A stretch of DNA of 64,000 nucleotides, taken from assembly GCA_013036105.1 (NCBI GenBank), contig JAAXCX010000010.1, positions 44,120-108,119 on the forward strand, given 5' to 3'. The notes beneath the pieces are model-generated. The model saw only the letters and a list, made by a program, of their open reading frames with translations, did no database searches and was not told the origin of the DNA. A program made the translations under genes and the position numbers. Positions 8,269 to 15,901 of the stretch are shown here, one piece after another; the first letter of the stretch is position 1; each line of letters opens with the position of its first letter. Source of the DNA: Vulcanimicrobiota bacterium. Its GTDB lineage: Bacteria > Vulcanimicrobiota > Vulcanimicrobiia > Vulcanimicrobiales > Vulcanimicrobiaceae.

Positions 8269-8771
8269 ACGACGGGCGCGCGGTGCGAGCCGTCTATCCG
8301 GGGTCGTTCGATCCTCCGACCAACGGACATCTCGACGTCATCGAACGCGCGGCCCGTTGCTTCGAGGAGCTGATCGTTGCAGTCGTGGTCAACCCGCAAA
8401 AGCGGGAACCGATGTTCACGCTCGAAGAGCGCGAGGCGATGATTCGGGACTGCGTCAAAAACCTGGCCAATGTGCGTGTCGAGCACTTTCGCGGGTTGCT
8501 GGCCGATTACGTTCGCGAGCAACGGGCGGCCGTCATCATCAAGGGGCTGCGGGTGGTTTCCGACTTTGAGAGCGAGATGTCGACTGCGCTCATGAACCGC
8601 GCCCTTTCCGACGTGGATACGATGTTCCTCATGTCGGATCAGCGATATTCGTTCGTCAGCTCCAGCATCGTAAAAGAAGTTTTCTTTCTCGGCGGCGACG
8701 TTGCCGCGCTCGTGCCGGATCCGGTGATGCGGCTCATGGCGGCCAAACGCGCGACCTTGCGCACAACATAA
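8265..8771 (+). CDS. coaD: Phosphopantetheine adenylyltransferase
   Basis: This 168-residue enzyme makes dephospho-CoA from 4'-phosphopantetheine and ATP. The nucleotidyltransferase motif YPGSFDPPTNGHLDVIERA carries the TNGH (T/HxGH) signature at about residues 21-24, and the second motif appears as YSFVSSSIVKEV near 127. Length and start match the family. It overlaps the rsmD stop. Confidence 0.96.
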   Translation: MNDGRAVRAVYPGSFDPPTNGHLDVIERAARCFEELIVAVVVNPQKREPMFTLEEREAMIRDCVKNLANVRVEHFRGLLADYVREQRAAVIIKGLRVVSDFESEMSTALMNRALSDVDTMFLMSDQRYSFVSSSIVKEVFFLGGDVAALVPDPVMRLMAAKRATLRTT

Positions 8772-8783
8772 CGGAGGGAATCA

Positions 8784-9341
8784 ATGTCGGTCTATCGCGT
8801 CTTGGACAAACTGGAAACTTTCGTGCACGATGGAACGTGGCTGCCTGCCGGCTATCGCATCCTCAGCGAAGAACGGCTGATGGAGTTCGTCGAAAAGATC
8901 CGCTCTTCGCTGCCTGAAGAGATGGGCCGCGCGAAGATCATCGCGAAGGATCAAGATCGGATGCTGCGCGCCGCACAAGAGAAAGCGCAAACGATCGTCA
9001 CCGAGGCCGCGAGTAAACACGAAGAGCTGCTCGACGATCACGAGATTGTTCAGCGTGCCCGGACAACGGCCGACGTCATCCTTAAAGAAGCCGAGGAGCG
9101 CGCCCGAAAAGTTCGGGAAGGCGCGGACCAATACGCACTGCAAACGTTGGGCTCACTGGAAAACAGGCTGGCCGGTGCGCTCGGTTCGATCCGCAAAGGA
9201 CGCGAGGCGCTTGCACCGCGTGCGCAGGCGGAGCCCGCTCAACCGATGGCGGATGCAGCGGCTAAGAGCAAACGTGCCGCGTTCGACGCTCAAGCCGCCG
9301 ACGAGACAACCCAACTCGAATCGGTAGAAGTCGTCCAGTAG
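8784..9341 (+). CDS. Coiled-coil protein between coaD and the YlbL-like protease
   Basis: This 185-residue acidic protein is mostly helical and lacks a signal peptide or membrane segment. Residues 60-140 (AQEKAQTIVTEAASK and DVILKEAEERARKVREGA) form a long amphipathic coiled coil resembling ATP-synthase subunit b/H or DivIVA-like helices. A good ribosome binding site (GGAGG, 6 nt before the ATG) supports the start. Proteins of this type are often annotated simply as ATPase-like in this gene position. The role is unknown. Confidence 0.7.
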   Translation: MSVYRVLDKLETFVHDGTWLPAGYRILSEERLMEFVEKIRSSLPEEMGRAKIIAKDQDRMLRAAQEKAQTIVTEAASKHEELLDDHEIVQRARTTADVILKEAEERARKVREGADQYALQTLGSLENRLAGALGSIRKGREALAPRAQAEPAQPMADAAAKSKRAAFDAQAADETTQLESVEVVQ

Positions 9342-9349
9342 TTTCCGGC

Positions 9350-10339
9350 ATGCGGGTGAAGCTGGCGCGCAACCGGGTGATGGTGTATGTTGCGCTCGCA
9401 GTACTCGCGCTGATCTGTGCGTTCGCGCCGACGCCCTATTCACTGATCCTTCCTGGACGCGCCCTCGATTTAGGCGACGTGGTTTCACTGGCTGGGCTCA
9501 CGCCGCAGACGCACTTGTATTTAACGGACGTGCGATTTGCGACGCGCGTAACGCCGCTTGAGTTACTGAGCGCCTTCACGCCGGGTGCGCGCGTCATCCG
9601 AACCGACGATGTCTTGCCGCGCGGCATCACTCCGGCGCAATATGAAGACGTCGAGCGCGACGCGATGACTGAGAGTCAAACGATCGCGGCAGCGGTCGCC
9701 GAACGCGCCGCGGGATACCGCGTCCCAGCTCCGAGAAGTCGCGTGATGATTCTGTATTTTTCGCCGCATTCGGACGCAGCGCGAGTGTTGCGCCAAGGCG
9801 ACGTTATTACAGCTATCGATGGAAAGAAGGTCTCGAGCGGATCGCAACTCGCCGGCGTGATGCGCGGCATCAAAGCCGGTACGGTCGTTAGCGTCGGCAT
9901 GCAACGGCGCGGTTCTGCTCGCACGGTGCAGGTGAAAACCCGGTCGTTTCGCGGCCGCACTGTGCTCGGAACGTATTTGACCACAATTGTCGAGGCACCG
10001 CGTCTGCCGATCGCAGTCCGCTACAATCTGCCGCACGTCGCGGGAAGCTCGGGCGGCCTCATGTTTGCGCTTGAGATCTACCGTTCGCTCAAACGCGATC
10101 CGCTGCCGGAAACGCTGCGCATTGCCGGAACGGGCACGATTGCCTACGATGGCTCGGTGGGGCCGATTGAAGGCGCCACGCAAAAAATCGCCGCGGCGCG
10201 CATCGCCGACGCAACGCTCTTCCTCGTTCCGGTGGAAAACTACGCCGAAATCAAAGATACGCCCGGGATCCACGTTGTGCCGGTCGCGTCATTCGGTCAG
10301 GCGTTAAAGGCGATTGCGTCCGCGACGATTCCGCAATAA
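9350..10339 (+). CDS. Membrane-anchored PDZ/Lon-like serine protease (YlbL family)
   Basis: This 329-residue protein has one N-terminal membrane anchor (about residues 11-32), a PDZ domain near 125-200 (VLRQGDVITAIDGKKVSSG) and a C-terminal S16 domain. The catalytic serine lies in AGSSGGLMFALEIY and the lysine in GPIEGATQKIAAARIA. This arrangement is the YlbL family of Lon-type envelope proteases. The order rsmD-coaD-x-YlbL parallels the Bacillus ylbH-ylbI-x-ylbL region. Confidence 0.88.
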   Translation: MRVKLARNRVMVYVALAVLALICAFAPTPYSLILPGRALDLGDVVSLAGLTPQTHLYLTDVRFATRVTPLELLSAFTPGARVIRTDDVLPRGITPAQYEDVERDAMTESQTIAAAVAERAAGYRVPAPRSRVMILYFSPHSDAARVLRQGDVITAIDGKKVSSGSQLAGVMRGIKAGTVVSVGMQRRGSARTVQVKTRSFRGRTVLGTYLTTIVEAPRLPIAVRYNLPHVAGSSGGLMFALEIYRSLKRDPLPETLRIAGTGTIAYDGSVGPIEGATQKIAAARIADATLFLVPVENYAEIKDTPGIHVVPVASFGQALKAIASATIPQ

Positions 10340-10345
10340 GAACTG

Positions 10346-11293
10346 CTAAACCGGCGGCGCTTGTACGTTTTGCGCGAAGGCTTCGAGCTTCGCGCGGTCG
10401 ATCGCTTTCACGCGTCCGCGATCGAGTTCTACCGCGCCTGCATTTTTGAGGCGCAGGAGGGCGCGCGCGGCCATGTCGCGCACGGTCCCGGCTGCTGCCG
10501 CAATCTGGGCCTGGGAAAGATTTTCGACGCCGGGAAGTCCACGCGTCATGCCGACCGAAGCTCGCGCATAGCCGAGCAAGAATTTGGCAACACGTTGCAA
10601 GACGTGCGCGAACGCTAAGTCGGCAATGGTGTCGATCGAACGGCGGCGCGCTTGCGACGCTTCGGAGAGAAATCCCAGTGCCAGCTCGGCATCGTTGCGG
10701 CATGCGTGCAAAACGGCTTCGCTTGCGATCGTGAAGATCGTTGCGTCGGTGAGCGCCTCGGTGCGCGTTGTGGCTCCGCCTTGATCGAAGGTGCCGCTGT
10801 CGTTGAGCGTATCGTGCGTTAACCGCTCGCCGAGGGTATGCGTTTTTCCGTCGGGCGAAAGCAGCGTAAGGATGACCTTACCGGATTTCACGATGCCCAG
10901 ATACGGCCACACCTCACCTTCGTCGAAGATCGTTTCGCCGGCCCGGTACGTGCGCTCGGTCATTTGCCGGGCCAAGTCGCGCAGCGTTGCGGCTTTGGCG
11001 CTTCCAAACGGCGCCACGTGCTGCAGCAGCGCTTCGGGTTCGGCGTTTTCGTCGATGCGCTCGACGCGGATCGTCCAGCGGTTCGAACCGAGGTTGCGCG
11101 CGTCCCACGAAAACTTTCCGGGGCGCAGCTGCGCGAGCTCGTTGCGCAGCGCGCGCGGATCGGTCTCCTCGTTCAGTTCAAGGATCGCGTTGAGAGCGAG
11201 CTTGTCGAACGCCTCGAGAATCTGTTCGGTGCGGGTTGCGGGCTGTAAGGAGCGGGCGTCCATCGTAATCGCCGCCGGCCTGTTCATTGGCAT
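10346..11293 (-). CDS. Crp/Fnr-family regulator with an N-terminal DUF2249 domain
   Basis: The 315-residue protein begins with a DUF2249-like module (about residues 11-77, from DARSLQP through SWDARNLGSNRWTIRVE). A cyclic-nucleotide-binding fold follows (about 112-205, RAGETIFDEGEVWPYLGIV), then a C-terminal winged helix (about 245-305, LSQAQIAAAAGTVRDMAARAL). No cysteine cluster for an Fnr-type Fe-S centre is visible. DUF2249 occurs in redox and nitrogen-oxide metabolism proteins, so a redox or NO-related input is possible but unproven. The internal ATG at 11263 is an alternative start. It is divergent from thiolase. Confidence 0.82.
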   Translation of the reverse strand: MPMNRPAAITMDARSLQPATRTEQILEAFDKLALNAILELNEETDPRALRNELAQLRPGKFSWDARNLGSNRWTIRVERIDENAEPEALLQHVAPFGSAKAATLRDLARQMTERTYRAGETIFDEGEVWPYLGIVKSGKVILTLLSPDGKTHTLGERLTHDTLNDSGTFDQGGATTRTEALTDATIFTIASEAVLHACRNDAELALGFLSEASQARRRSIDTIADLAFAHVLQRVAKFLLGYARASVGMTRGLPGVENLSQAQIAAAAGTVRDMAARALLRLKNAGAVELDRGRVKAIDRAKLEAFAQNVQAPPV

Positions 11294-11367
11294 CGGGCCT
11301 ACAGGTTTGGGGTTTTACGGCGGTCGCCTGCAAGGGCGCCGCTTCCCCACCGTTGTAGGCTGGCACG

Positions 11368-12570
11368 GTGACTGAAAACGATGTCGTGATTTTGGCCGGA
11401 GCGCGGACGCCTTTCGGCAACTTCGGCGGCGCATTAGCCGAACTCACCGCCACCGATCTTGCAGTAGCGGCAGCAGAAGGTGCCATCGCGCGCAGCGGCG
11501 TCCCAAAAGATGGGATTGACGACGTTGTCTTCGGCAACGTCATGCAAACCAGTGCGGACGCGATCTACCTCGCGCGCCATGCCGCTCTTCGCGCCGGTAT
11601 TCCGATCGGTGTGCCGGCACTCACGCTCAACCGCTTGTGCGGCAGCGGGCTGCAGGCGATCCTTACCGCCGCGAATTCTTTGCGGCTCGGCCAGAGCACT
11701 TATGCGCTCGCCGGGGGCACCGAGTCGATGAGTCAGGCGCCGCACGTCGTGCGCGGCGCGCGCAAAGGCTTCCCGCTTGGCGCGGGCGCGAAGTTTGAAG
11801 ATACCTTATGGGAGGCGCTCACCGATTCGTACAACGGACTGCCGATGGCGATAACCGCCGAAAATCTCGCCGAACTTTACGCGATCGCGCGTGAGGCCTG
11901 CGATGAATTCGCGCTGCGCTCGCAAGAACGCGCGCTAGGAGCCCAAAGCGACGGATATTTCGGCGAGGAGATCGTCGCGGTGCAGACGCGGGATCGGCAA
12001 GGCCAGCCGCTTTCTGTGGAAAAGGACGAAGGGCCGCGAGCGGGTCTTTCTATTGAAAAGCTGGCGAAGTTGCCCCCGCGATTTCGCAAAGACGGCGTGG
12101 TCACGCCGGGAAACGCCAGCGGTATTACCGACGGAGCTGCCGCGGTCGTGCTCACGACCGTGCGACAGGCGAGAGCTGACGGGCTGAGCTGGATCGGACG
12201 GCTCGCCGGATCTAGCGTCGTTGGCATCGATCCGGATATCATGGGAATCGGACCGGCGATCGCAATTCCCAAAGCGTTATCGGATGCCGGCATCAAGCGC
12301 GACGATGTATCCGCGATCGAAATCAATGAGGCGTTCGCGCCGCAAGTGCTCGCGTGTTTGAAGGAGATGGGTTACGAGCCGCAGTTCACCGATGCGCGGC
12401 TCAATACGCATGGCGGCGCAATCTCGCTCGGACATCCGCTCGGCGCGTCGGGCGCGCGGCTGGCATACACGGCGTTACACCATTTGCGGCTCCGAGGCGG
12501 CGGATATGCCGTGGCTTCGGCATGCATCGGCGGCGGTCAAGGCATCGCCGCAGTCTTCAGTTCGGAATGA
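11368..12570 (+). CDS. Thiolase (acetyl-CoA C-acetyltransferase family)
   Basis: This 400-residue protein has the nucleophile cysteine in LNRLCGSGLQAI near residue 91, GGTESMSQAPH, the catalytic histidine block THGGAISLGHPLGASGAR, and the C-terminal cysteine in SACIGGGQGI. Such enzymes condense or cleave acyl-CoA. Biosynthetic and degradative use cannot be told apart here. It starts with GTG and overlaps the thioredoxin gene by 4 nt. An enoyl-CoA hydratase lies 1.8 kb away on the other strand. Confidence 0.94.
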   Translation: MTENDVVILAGARTPFGNFGGALAELTATDLAVAAAEGAIARSGVPKDGIDDVVFGNVMQTSADAIYLARHAALRAGIPIGVPALTLNRLCGSGLQAILTAANSLRLGQSTYALAGGTESMSQAPHVVRGARKGFPLGAGAKFEDTLWEALTDSYNGLPMAITAENLAELYAIAREACDEFALRSQERALGAQSDGYFGEEIVAVQTRDRQGQPLSVEKDEGPRAGLSIEKLAKLPPRFRKDGVVTPGNASGITDGAAAVVLTTVRQARADGLSWIGRLAGSSVVGIDPDIMGIGPAIAIPKALSDAGIKRDDVSAIEINEAFAPQVLACLKEMGYEPQFTDARLNTHGGAISLGHPLGASGARLAYTALHHLRLRGGGYAVASACIGGGQGIAAVFSSE

Positions 12571-13097
12571 ACGTGGTGCGGCGTTTTGGAGGCGTGCGGC
12601 TGATCCTCGATGCGCTGGCGATCGCGCTGGTCGCATTTATCGCTTACCGTTTGCTCGTGGCGCCGCGCTCGCTGCCCGAAAGCGCGGCGTACCCGGCGCC
12701 CGCCACTCATTTTCAAACGCTCTCTGGCGCGCCGTTTGCGCTTGCAAAGCTGCGCGGTCGCGTCGTTTTCCTGGAGTTCTATGCTTCGTGGTGCACGCCG
12801 TGCCGGATTTCGCTTCCGCTGGTCGAGTTGTTCGCGCGCTCGCACCCGCAGGTGCGCGTCATTCCGGTCGACGTCGGCGAGCCGCGCGAATTGGCTGCGG
12901 CTTTTGCGCGTCAGAACTCGCTGAGTAACGTCGTCATCGACCCCCCGGCCCTTTCGCGTGGTCTTTTTCAGCTCCAAGGGTTTCCTACGATGGTTGTGAT
13001 CGATACGCGTGGGCGTATTCGCGCCACGTGGGAGGGCCTCAATCCGGCCATTCAGCTGAACATGGCGCACGCCGCCAAGACGTTAGCGCTGCTTTAG
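12567..13097 (+). CDS. Membrane-anchored thioredoxin-like protein (TlpA/ResA type)
   Basis: The 176-residue protein has one N-terminal membrane segment (about residues 11-32) and then a thioredoxin fold facing outside the cytoplasm. The redox motif is YASWCTPCRISLP (CxxC near 77-80) and the cis-proline loop is GFPTMVVID. The start ATG is taken at 12567, where it overlaps the thiolase stop, because the frame extends upstream only as an out-of-phase reading of thiolase. A role in extracytoplasmic thiol reduction is likely. No cytochrome maturation genes are adjacent. Confidence 0.88.
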   Translation: MNVVRRFGGVRLILDALAIALVAFIAYRLLVAPRSLPESAAYPAPATHFQTLSGAPFALAKLRGRVVFLEFYASWCTPCRISLPLVELFARSHPQVRVIPVDVGEPRELAAAFARQNSLSNVVIDPPALSRGLFQLQGFPTMVVIDTRGRIRATWEGLNPAIQLNMAHAAKTLALL

Positions 13098-13370
13098 CGC
13101 CGTAACTCGTCGTTCAAAGGCGTCGAAGCGCAGGTCGACGCAATCAAATCGCTTATTCAACCGGTACTCAAGCGAGTCGAACCGCCTGTCCAGGATCTCG
13201 AATGTCTTATCGATGCGCTCAAAACGCTGAGCCACTGCATCCCGAAAATCGATGAGGACGGTCATGATGTCGCCGCCTCTCTTATCAACGCTTTCAAGGC
13301 GCTGAGTTACGCCCAGCTTAAAATCGATAAGAGCGGCCATAATGTCGTCGCTAGTATATTTTCCCGGCAT
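13083..13370 (-). CDS. Small coiled-coil protein with an internal repeat
   Basis: This 95-residue protein is entirely helical. Two copies of a block of about 25 residues follow each other: DIMAALIDFKLGVTQRLESV and DIMTVLIDFRDAVAQRFERI. A heptad-like tail of FD, RF and LD units ends at the C-terminus. It overlaps the thioredoxin gene tail to tail by 15 bp. No family is recognised. Similar short coiled coils occur as uncharacterised proteins or oligomerisation modules. Confidence 0.6.
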   Translation of the reverse strand: MPGKYTSDDIMAALIDFKLGVTQRLESVDKRGGDIMTVLIDFRDAVAQRFERIDKTFEILDRRFDSLEYRLNKRFDCVDLRFDAFERRVTALKQR

Positions 13371-13415
13371 CGCTGAACCGTAGGGTGCGCGCGTTGCCGG
13401 AATATTTCCTGTTTG

Positions 13416-14462
13416 TTACGGCCAGTTGCCGTCGACCTCGGCCATCAGTGTTTGGCCCGGGACCGCGGTGAAGCCGGGCAGCTTGTAGTGCAGCACGTTA
13501 TCGAACGGCTTGGCATAAACCGGACCGATTGGTTCGTTTGCGAATCCGATCGTTAAGTCGTAGCTGAGCGTGTCGTCGAGCACGAATGGAAACCAAATAT
13601 CGATGGTTGTACCCGGGGCGAACGTCACAGGCTTCGAACCGTCAATTGTCAGATCGAAATAGAGAACCGACGTTGAAATGAACCGCCGCGTCGTGGGATA
13701 GGGAATGATTTCAGCTTGCGTCGGTGGCCGCGCGTATAGCTGAGCAAAATGATTGCGGCCATCAGAAGTGTTCGGCGCGTAGAGTATCGATACGTCGTAT
13801 CCGCTTAGCACGCTTCGCGGCCGTGATTCGACGCCGCCGGCGCTCCGAATCACGGGCAGCGGCGGATCCGGATCGTATATCGCGCCCGACATACAATCCA
13901 AAAGACCGACGTATTTGCTGGAGCGTTCGGGACGGGACGGAGGAGGTGTTGGCGCAATGATAGCGCGCCGAAGACCCGGAACTTGTGCGGCGCGATTCAC
14001 GAGATCGATGGGCAGCCCGTAAGAAAGTAATGCAGCCGGTGAGAGACCTCCAATCCGGTCGGGTGTTTTCAACGGATATGAAACGGCCGCGTCCCAACAC
14101 AAATCGGTCTGATCCCAAGAAAATCCATCCAGAGCGTCCCACCAGCGTGCTTCTCGGCGGACTAAGCCCATGATTCCATGCGACCCATAGCGTGTGGATA
14201 TCCCGTAATTCCATGAAAGTACCGCCGCGTCGGCGACCACCACGACATCGGCGATAGCGATCGATTTCGGATCGATTCCCACGGTTCGAGCCCGGTGCGC
14301 GAGAAGCCGTTGCGCGACGAAGCGCAATTCGCGTACGTCACCGCGCGGTCCGAAATCGTCAGCGCGCGCGAAACCCGTGGCTGACGCGATCAGCGCCAGC
14401 GATAGGAGAAGGCGGGCCCTAATTGCCGCTCCAGTCCGGTTTGCGCTTTTCGAGAAACGCAC
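13416..14462 (-). CDS. Exported protein of unknown function
   Basis: This reading frame would give about 348 residues from GTG 14462. That start leaves a signal peptide (hydrophobic stretch LLLSLALIAS, cleavage near FARA-DD). The frame stays open further upstream, but only as an overlap with the enoyl-CoA hydratase, whose end it overlaps by about 44 nt. The C-terminal third contains beta-rich segments (VTFAPGTTIDIWFPFVLDD) suggesting an extracellular or periplasmic domain. I recognise no family or catalytic motif. Confidence 0.65.
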   Translation of the reverse strand: MRFSKSANRTGAAIRARLLLSLALIASATGFARADDFGPRGDVRELRFVAQRLLAHRARTVGIDPKSIAIADVVVVADAAVLSWNYGISTRYGSHGIMGLVRREARWWDALDGFSWDQTDLCWDAAVSYPLKTPDRIGGLSPAALLSYGLPIDLVNRAAQVPGLRRAIIAPTPPPSRPERSSKYVGLLDCMSGAIYDPDPPLPVIRSAGGVESRPRSVLSGYDVSILYAPNTSDGRNHFAQLYARPPTQAEIIPYPTTRRFISTSVLYFDLTIDGSKPVTFAPGTTIDIWFPFVLDDTLSYDLTIGFANEPIGPVYAKPFDNVLHYKLPGFTAVPGQTLMAEVDGNWP

Positions 14463-15213
14463 TCGTGCCTTCCTTAAAGTCCCTGGTCCCGACCAGCGTG
14501 CCGAACTCGATTGATTCAAGCTCCAACGCGTCGGCGATCGATAAATGCGCGCCGGCGTTGATGGCGCGCTTCGTCCCTTCGATAGCCAGCGGAGCTTTGG
14601 CCGCGATGACGTTGGCAATGCGCTTGGCTTCATCGAGCAGTTGAGCTTGCGGGACAACTTTTTGCACGAGGCCGATGCGCAGCGCTTCCTGCGCGTCGAT
14701 CGTTTCGGCGGTCAGGCACATGTACATCGCCATGCCTTTTCCAACGAGTCGCGTCGTGCGTTGTGACCCGCCGAATCCCGGCATCAATCCGAGATTGACT
14801 TCGGGCTGGCCGAACCGCGCGTTGTCGCTCGCGATGAGAATGTCACCCGCCATCGCCAACTCGCATCCACCGCCGAGTGCGAATCCGTTTACGGCCATGA
14901 TGACCGGTTTCTTCATGCGTTCGATTTGGAGCGTAACGGCTTGCCCGTTGCGCGCCTTGGTTGCGCCCTGAAAGGGACTGCGCAGTGCATTGAGCTCGCT
15001 GATATCCGCGCCGGCGGCAAATGCTTTACTGCCGGCACCCGTAATGATGACCGCGCGCACGGTTGCGTCGGCGTCCAGCGTCTTGAGCTCGCTCGAGAGT
15101 TTTGCGAGTAACTCGGCGTTGAGCGCGTTGAGGACTTGCGGCCGGTTGAGCGAGAGGACGGCGACCGCGCCGTCGCGTTCAACTGCAACGGGCGGGGCAG
15201 TTGGAGGATTCAC
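14419..15213 (-). CDS. Enoyl-CoA hydratase/isomerase (crotonase family)
   Basis: The 264-residue protein has the crotonase signature: the oxyanion hole region AGADISEL near 67, NGFALGGGCELAMAGDILIA near 106-125 with one catalytic glutamate, and PEVNLGLMPGFGGSQRT carrying the second. It should hydrate trans-2-enoyl-CoA, probably 3-hydroxybutyryl-CoA/crotonyl-CoA-type substrates. It starts with GTG at 15213, just downstream of a candidate -10 that overlaps the phoU promoter region. Confidence 0.92.
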   Translation of the reverse strand: MNPPTAPPVAVERDGAVAVLSLNRPQVLNALNAELLAKLSSELKTLDADATVRAVIITGAGSKAFAAGADISELNALRSPFQGATKARNGQAVTLQIERMKKPVIMAVNGFALGGGCELAMAGDILIASDNARFGQPEVNLGLMPGFGGSQRTTRLVGKGMAMYMCLTAETIDAQEALRIGLVQKVVPQAQLLDEAKRIANVIAAKAPLAIEGTKRAINAGAHLSIADALELESIEFGTLVGTRDFKEGTSAFLEKRKPDWSGN

Positions 15214-15220
15214 GCCTGAA

Positions 15221-15232
15221 AATTGTACAATT
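15221..15232. promoter_or_regulatory. 12-bp perfect palindrome between divergent genes
   Basis: AATTGTACAATT is a perfect inverted repeat. It contains TACAAT on the minus strand (15227-15222), placing a crotonase transcript start near 15215, about 2 nt from its GTG. The palindrome also abuts the plus-strand -35 of phoU, so a dimeric regulator bound here could affect both genes. Confidence 0.35.
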
Positions 15233-15259
15233 GCGTGGCCGGAACCTTGCGGCTATACT
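15231..15259 (+). promoter_or_regulatory. Sigma70-type promoter of phoU
   Basis: TTGCGT (15231-15236) and TATACT (15254-15259) are separated by exactly 17 nt. Counting 7 nt on gives a start at about 15266, the A of the phoU ATG, so the transcript would be leaderless. No Shine-Dalgarno sequence precedes this ATG. Confidence 0.6.
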
Positions 15260-15265
15260 GTAGAG

Positions 15266-15901
15266 ATGCGTACCGCATATCACGAGGCGCTCGAATCAAC
15301 TCGGCTCGACGTCGTCCGGCTCGGCGCTTTGGCAGGCGATGCTATCCGCATCGCAGTTGAAGCGTTGGAGAAGCGCGACACCTCGGCGGCCGCACGCGTC
15401 ATCGCCGGAGATGACGCCATCGACGATCTGCGCCGGAAGATCGAAGCCTCGTGCATCGAGCTCATCTGGCGGCAGCAGCCCGTTGCGGGCGAACTGCGCG
15501 AGATTGCGGCTATGCTGGAGATAGCTACCGATCTCGAACGGATCGGCGATTACGGCGTCGATATCGCCAAGCACGCTATCAAACTTGCCGAAGTGACTCT
15601 GCGTCCGGTGCGCGTGGAAATCGATCGCATCGCCGAGCTGGCGATCGCGACACTCGTGGGCGCGATGCGCGCGTATACCGAGCGCGATGCCGAACTGGCC
15701 TCACGCGTGATCGACGAGGATGACGAAGTCGATCGGCAATACAAGCGCAGCGTTCGCGCGCTGGAACAAGAGATGCAGGCCGATCCCGAAATGGTGCCGG
15801 CGGGAGCGCGCATCCTATTCGTACTGGCGGAACTCGAACGTGTCGGGGATCGCGCAAACAACATCGCTTGGCACACAAAGGAAATGATCGGCGACGCTTG
15901 A
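15266..15901 (+). CDS. phoU: Phosphate-specific transport accessory protein PhoU
   Basis: The 211-residue protein consists of two repeated three-helix PhoU bundles. Each contains the metal-binding pattern seen here as EIATDLERIGDYGVDIA and LAELERVGDRANNIAWH. PhoU links Pst phosphate transport to PhoR signalling. No pst, phoB or phoR gene is in the window. The start is set at ATG 15266 because a promoter -10 lies just upstream and the frame before it is non-homologous. The stop overlaps the next start (TTGA). Confidence 0.93.
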   Translation: MRTAYHEALESTRLDVVRLGALAGDAIRIAVEALEKRDTSAAARVIAGDDAIDDLRRKIEASCIELIWRQQPVAGELREIAAMLEIATDLERIGDYGVDIAKHAIKLAEVTLRPVRVEIDRIAELAIATLVGAMRAYTERDAELASRVIDEDDEVDRQYKRSVRALEQEMQADPEMVPAGARILFVLAELERVGDRANNIAWHTKEMIGDA

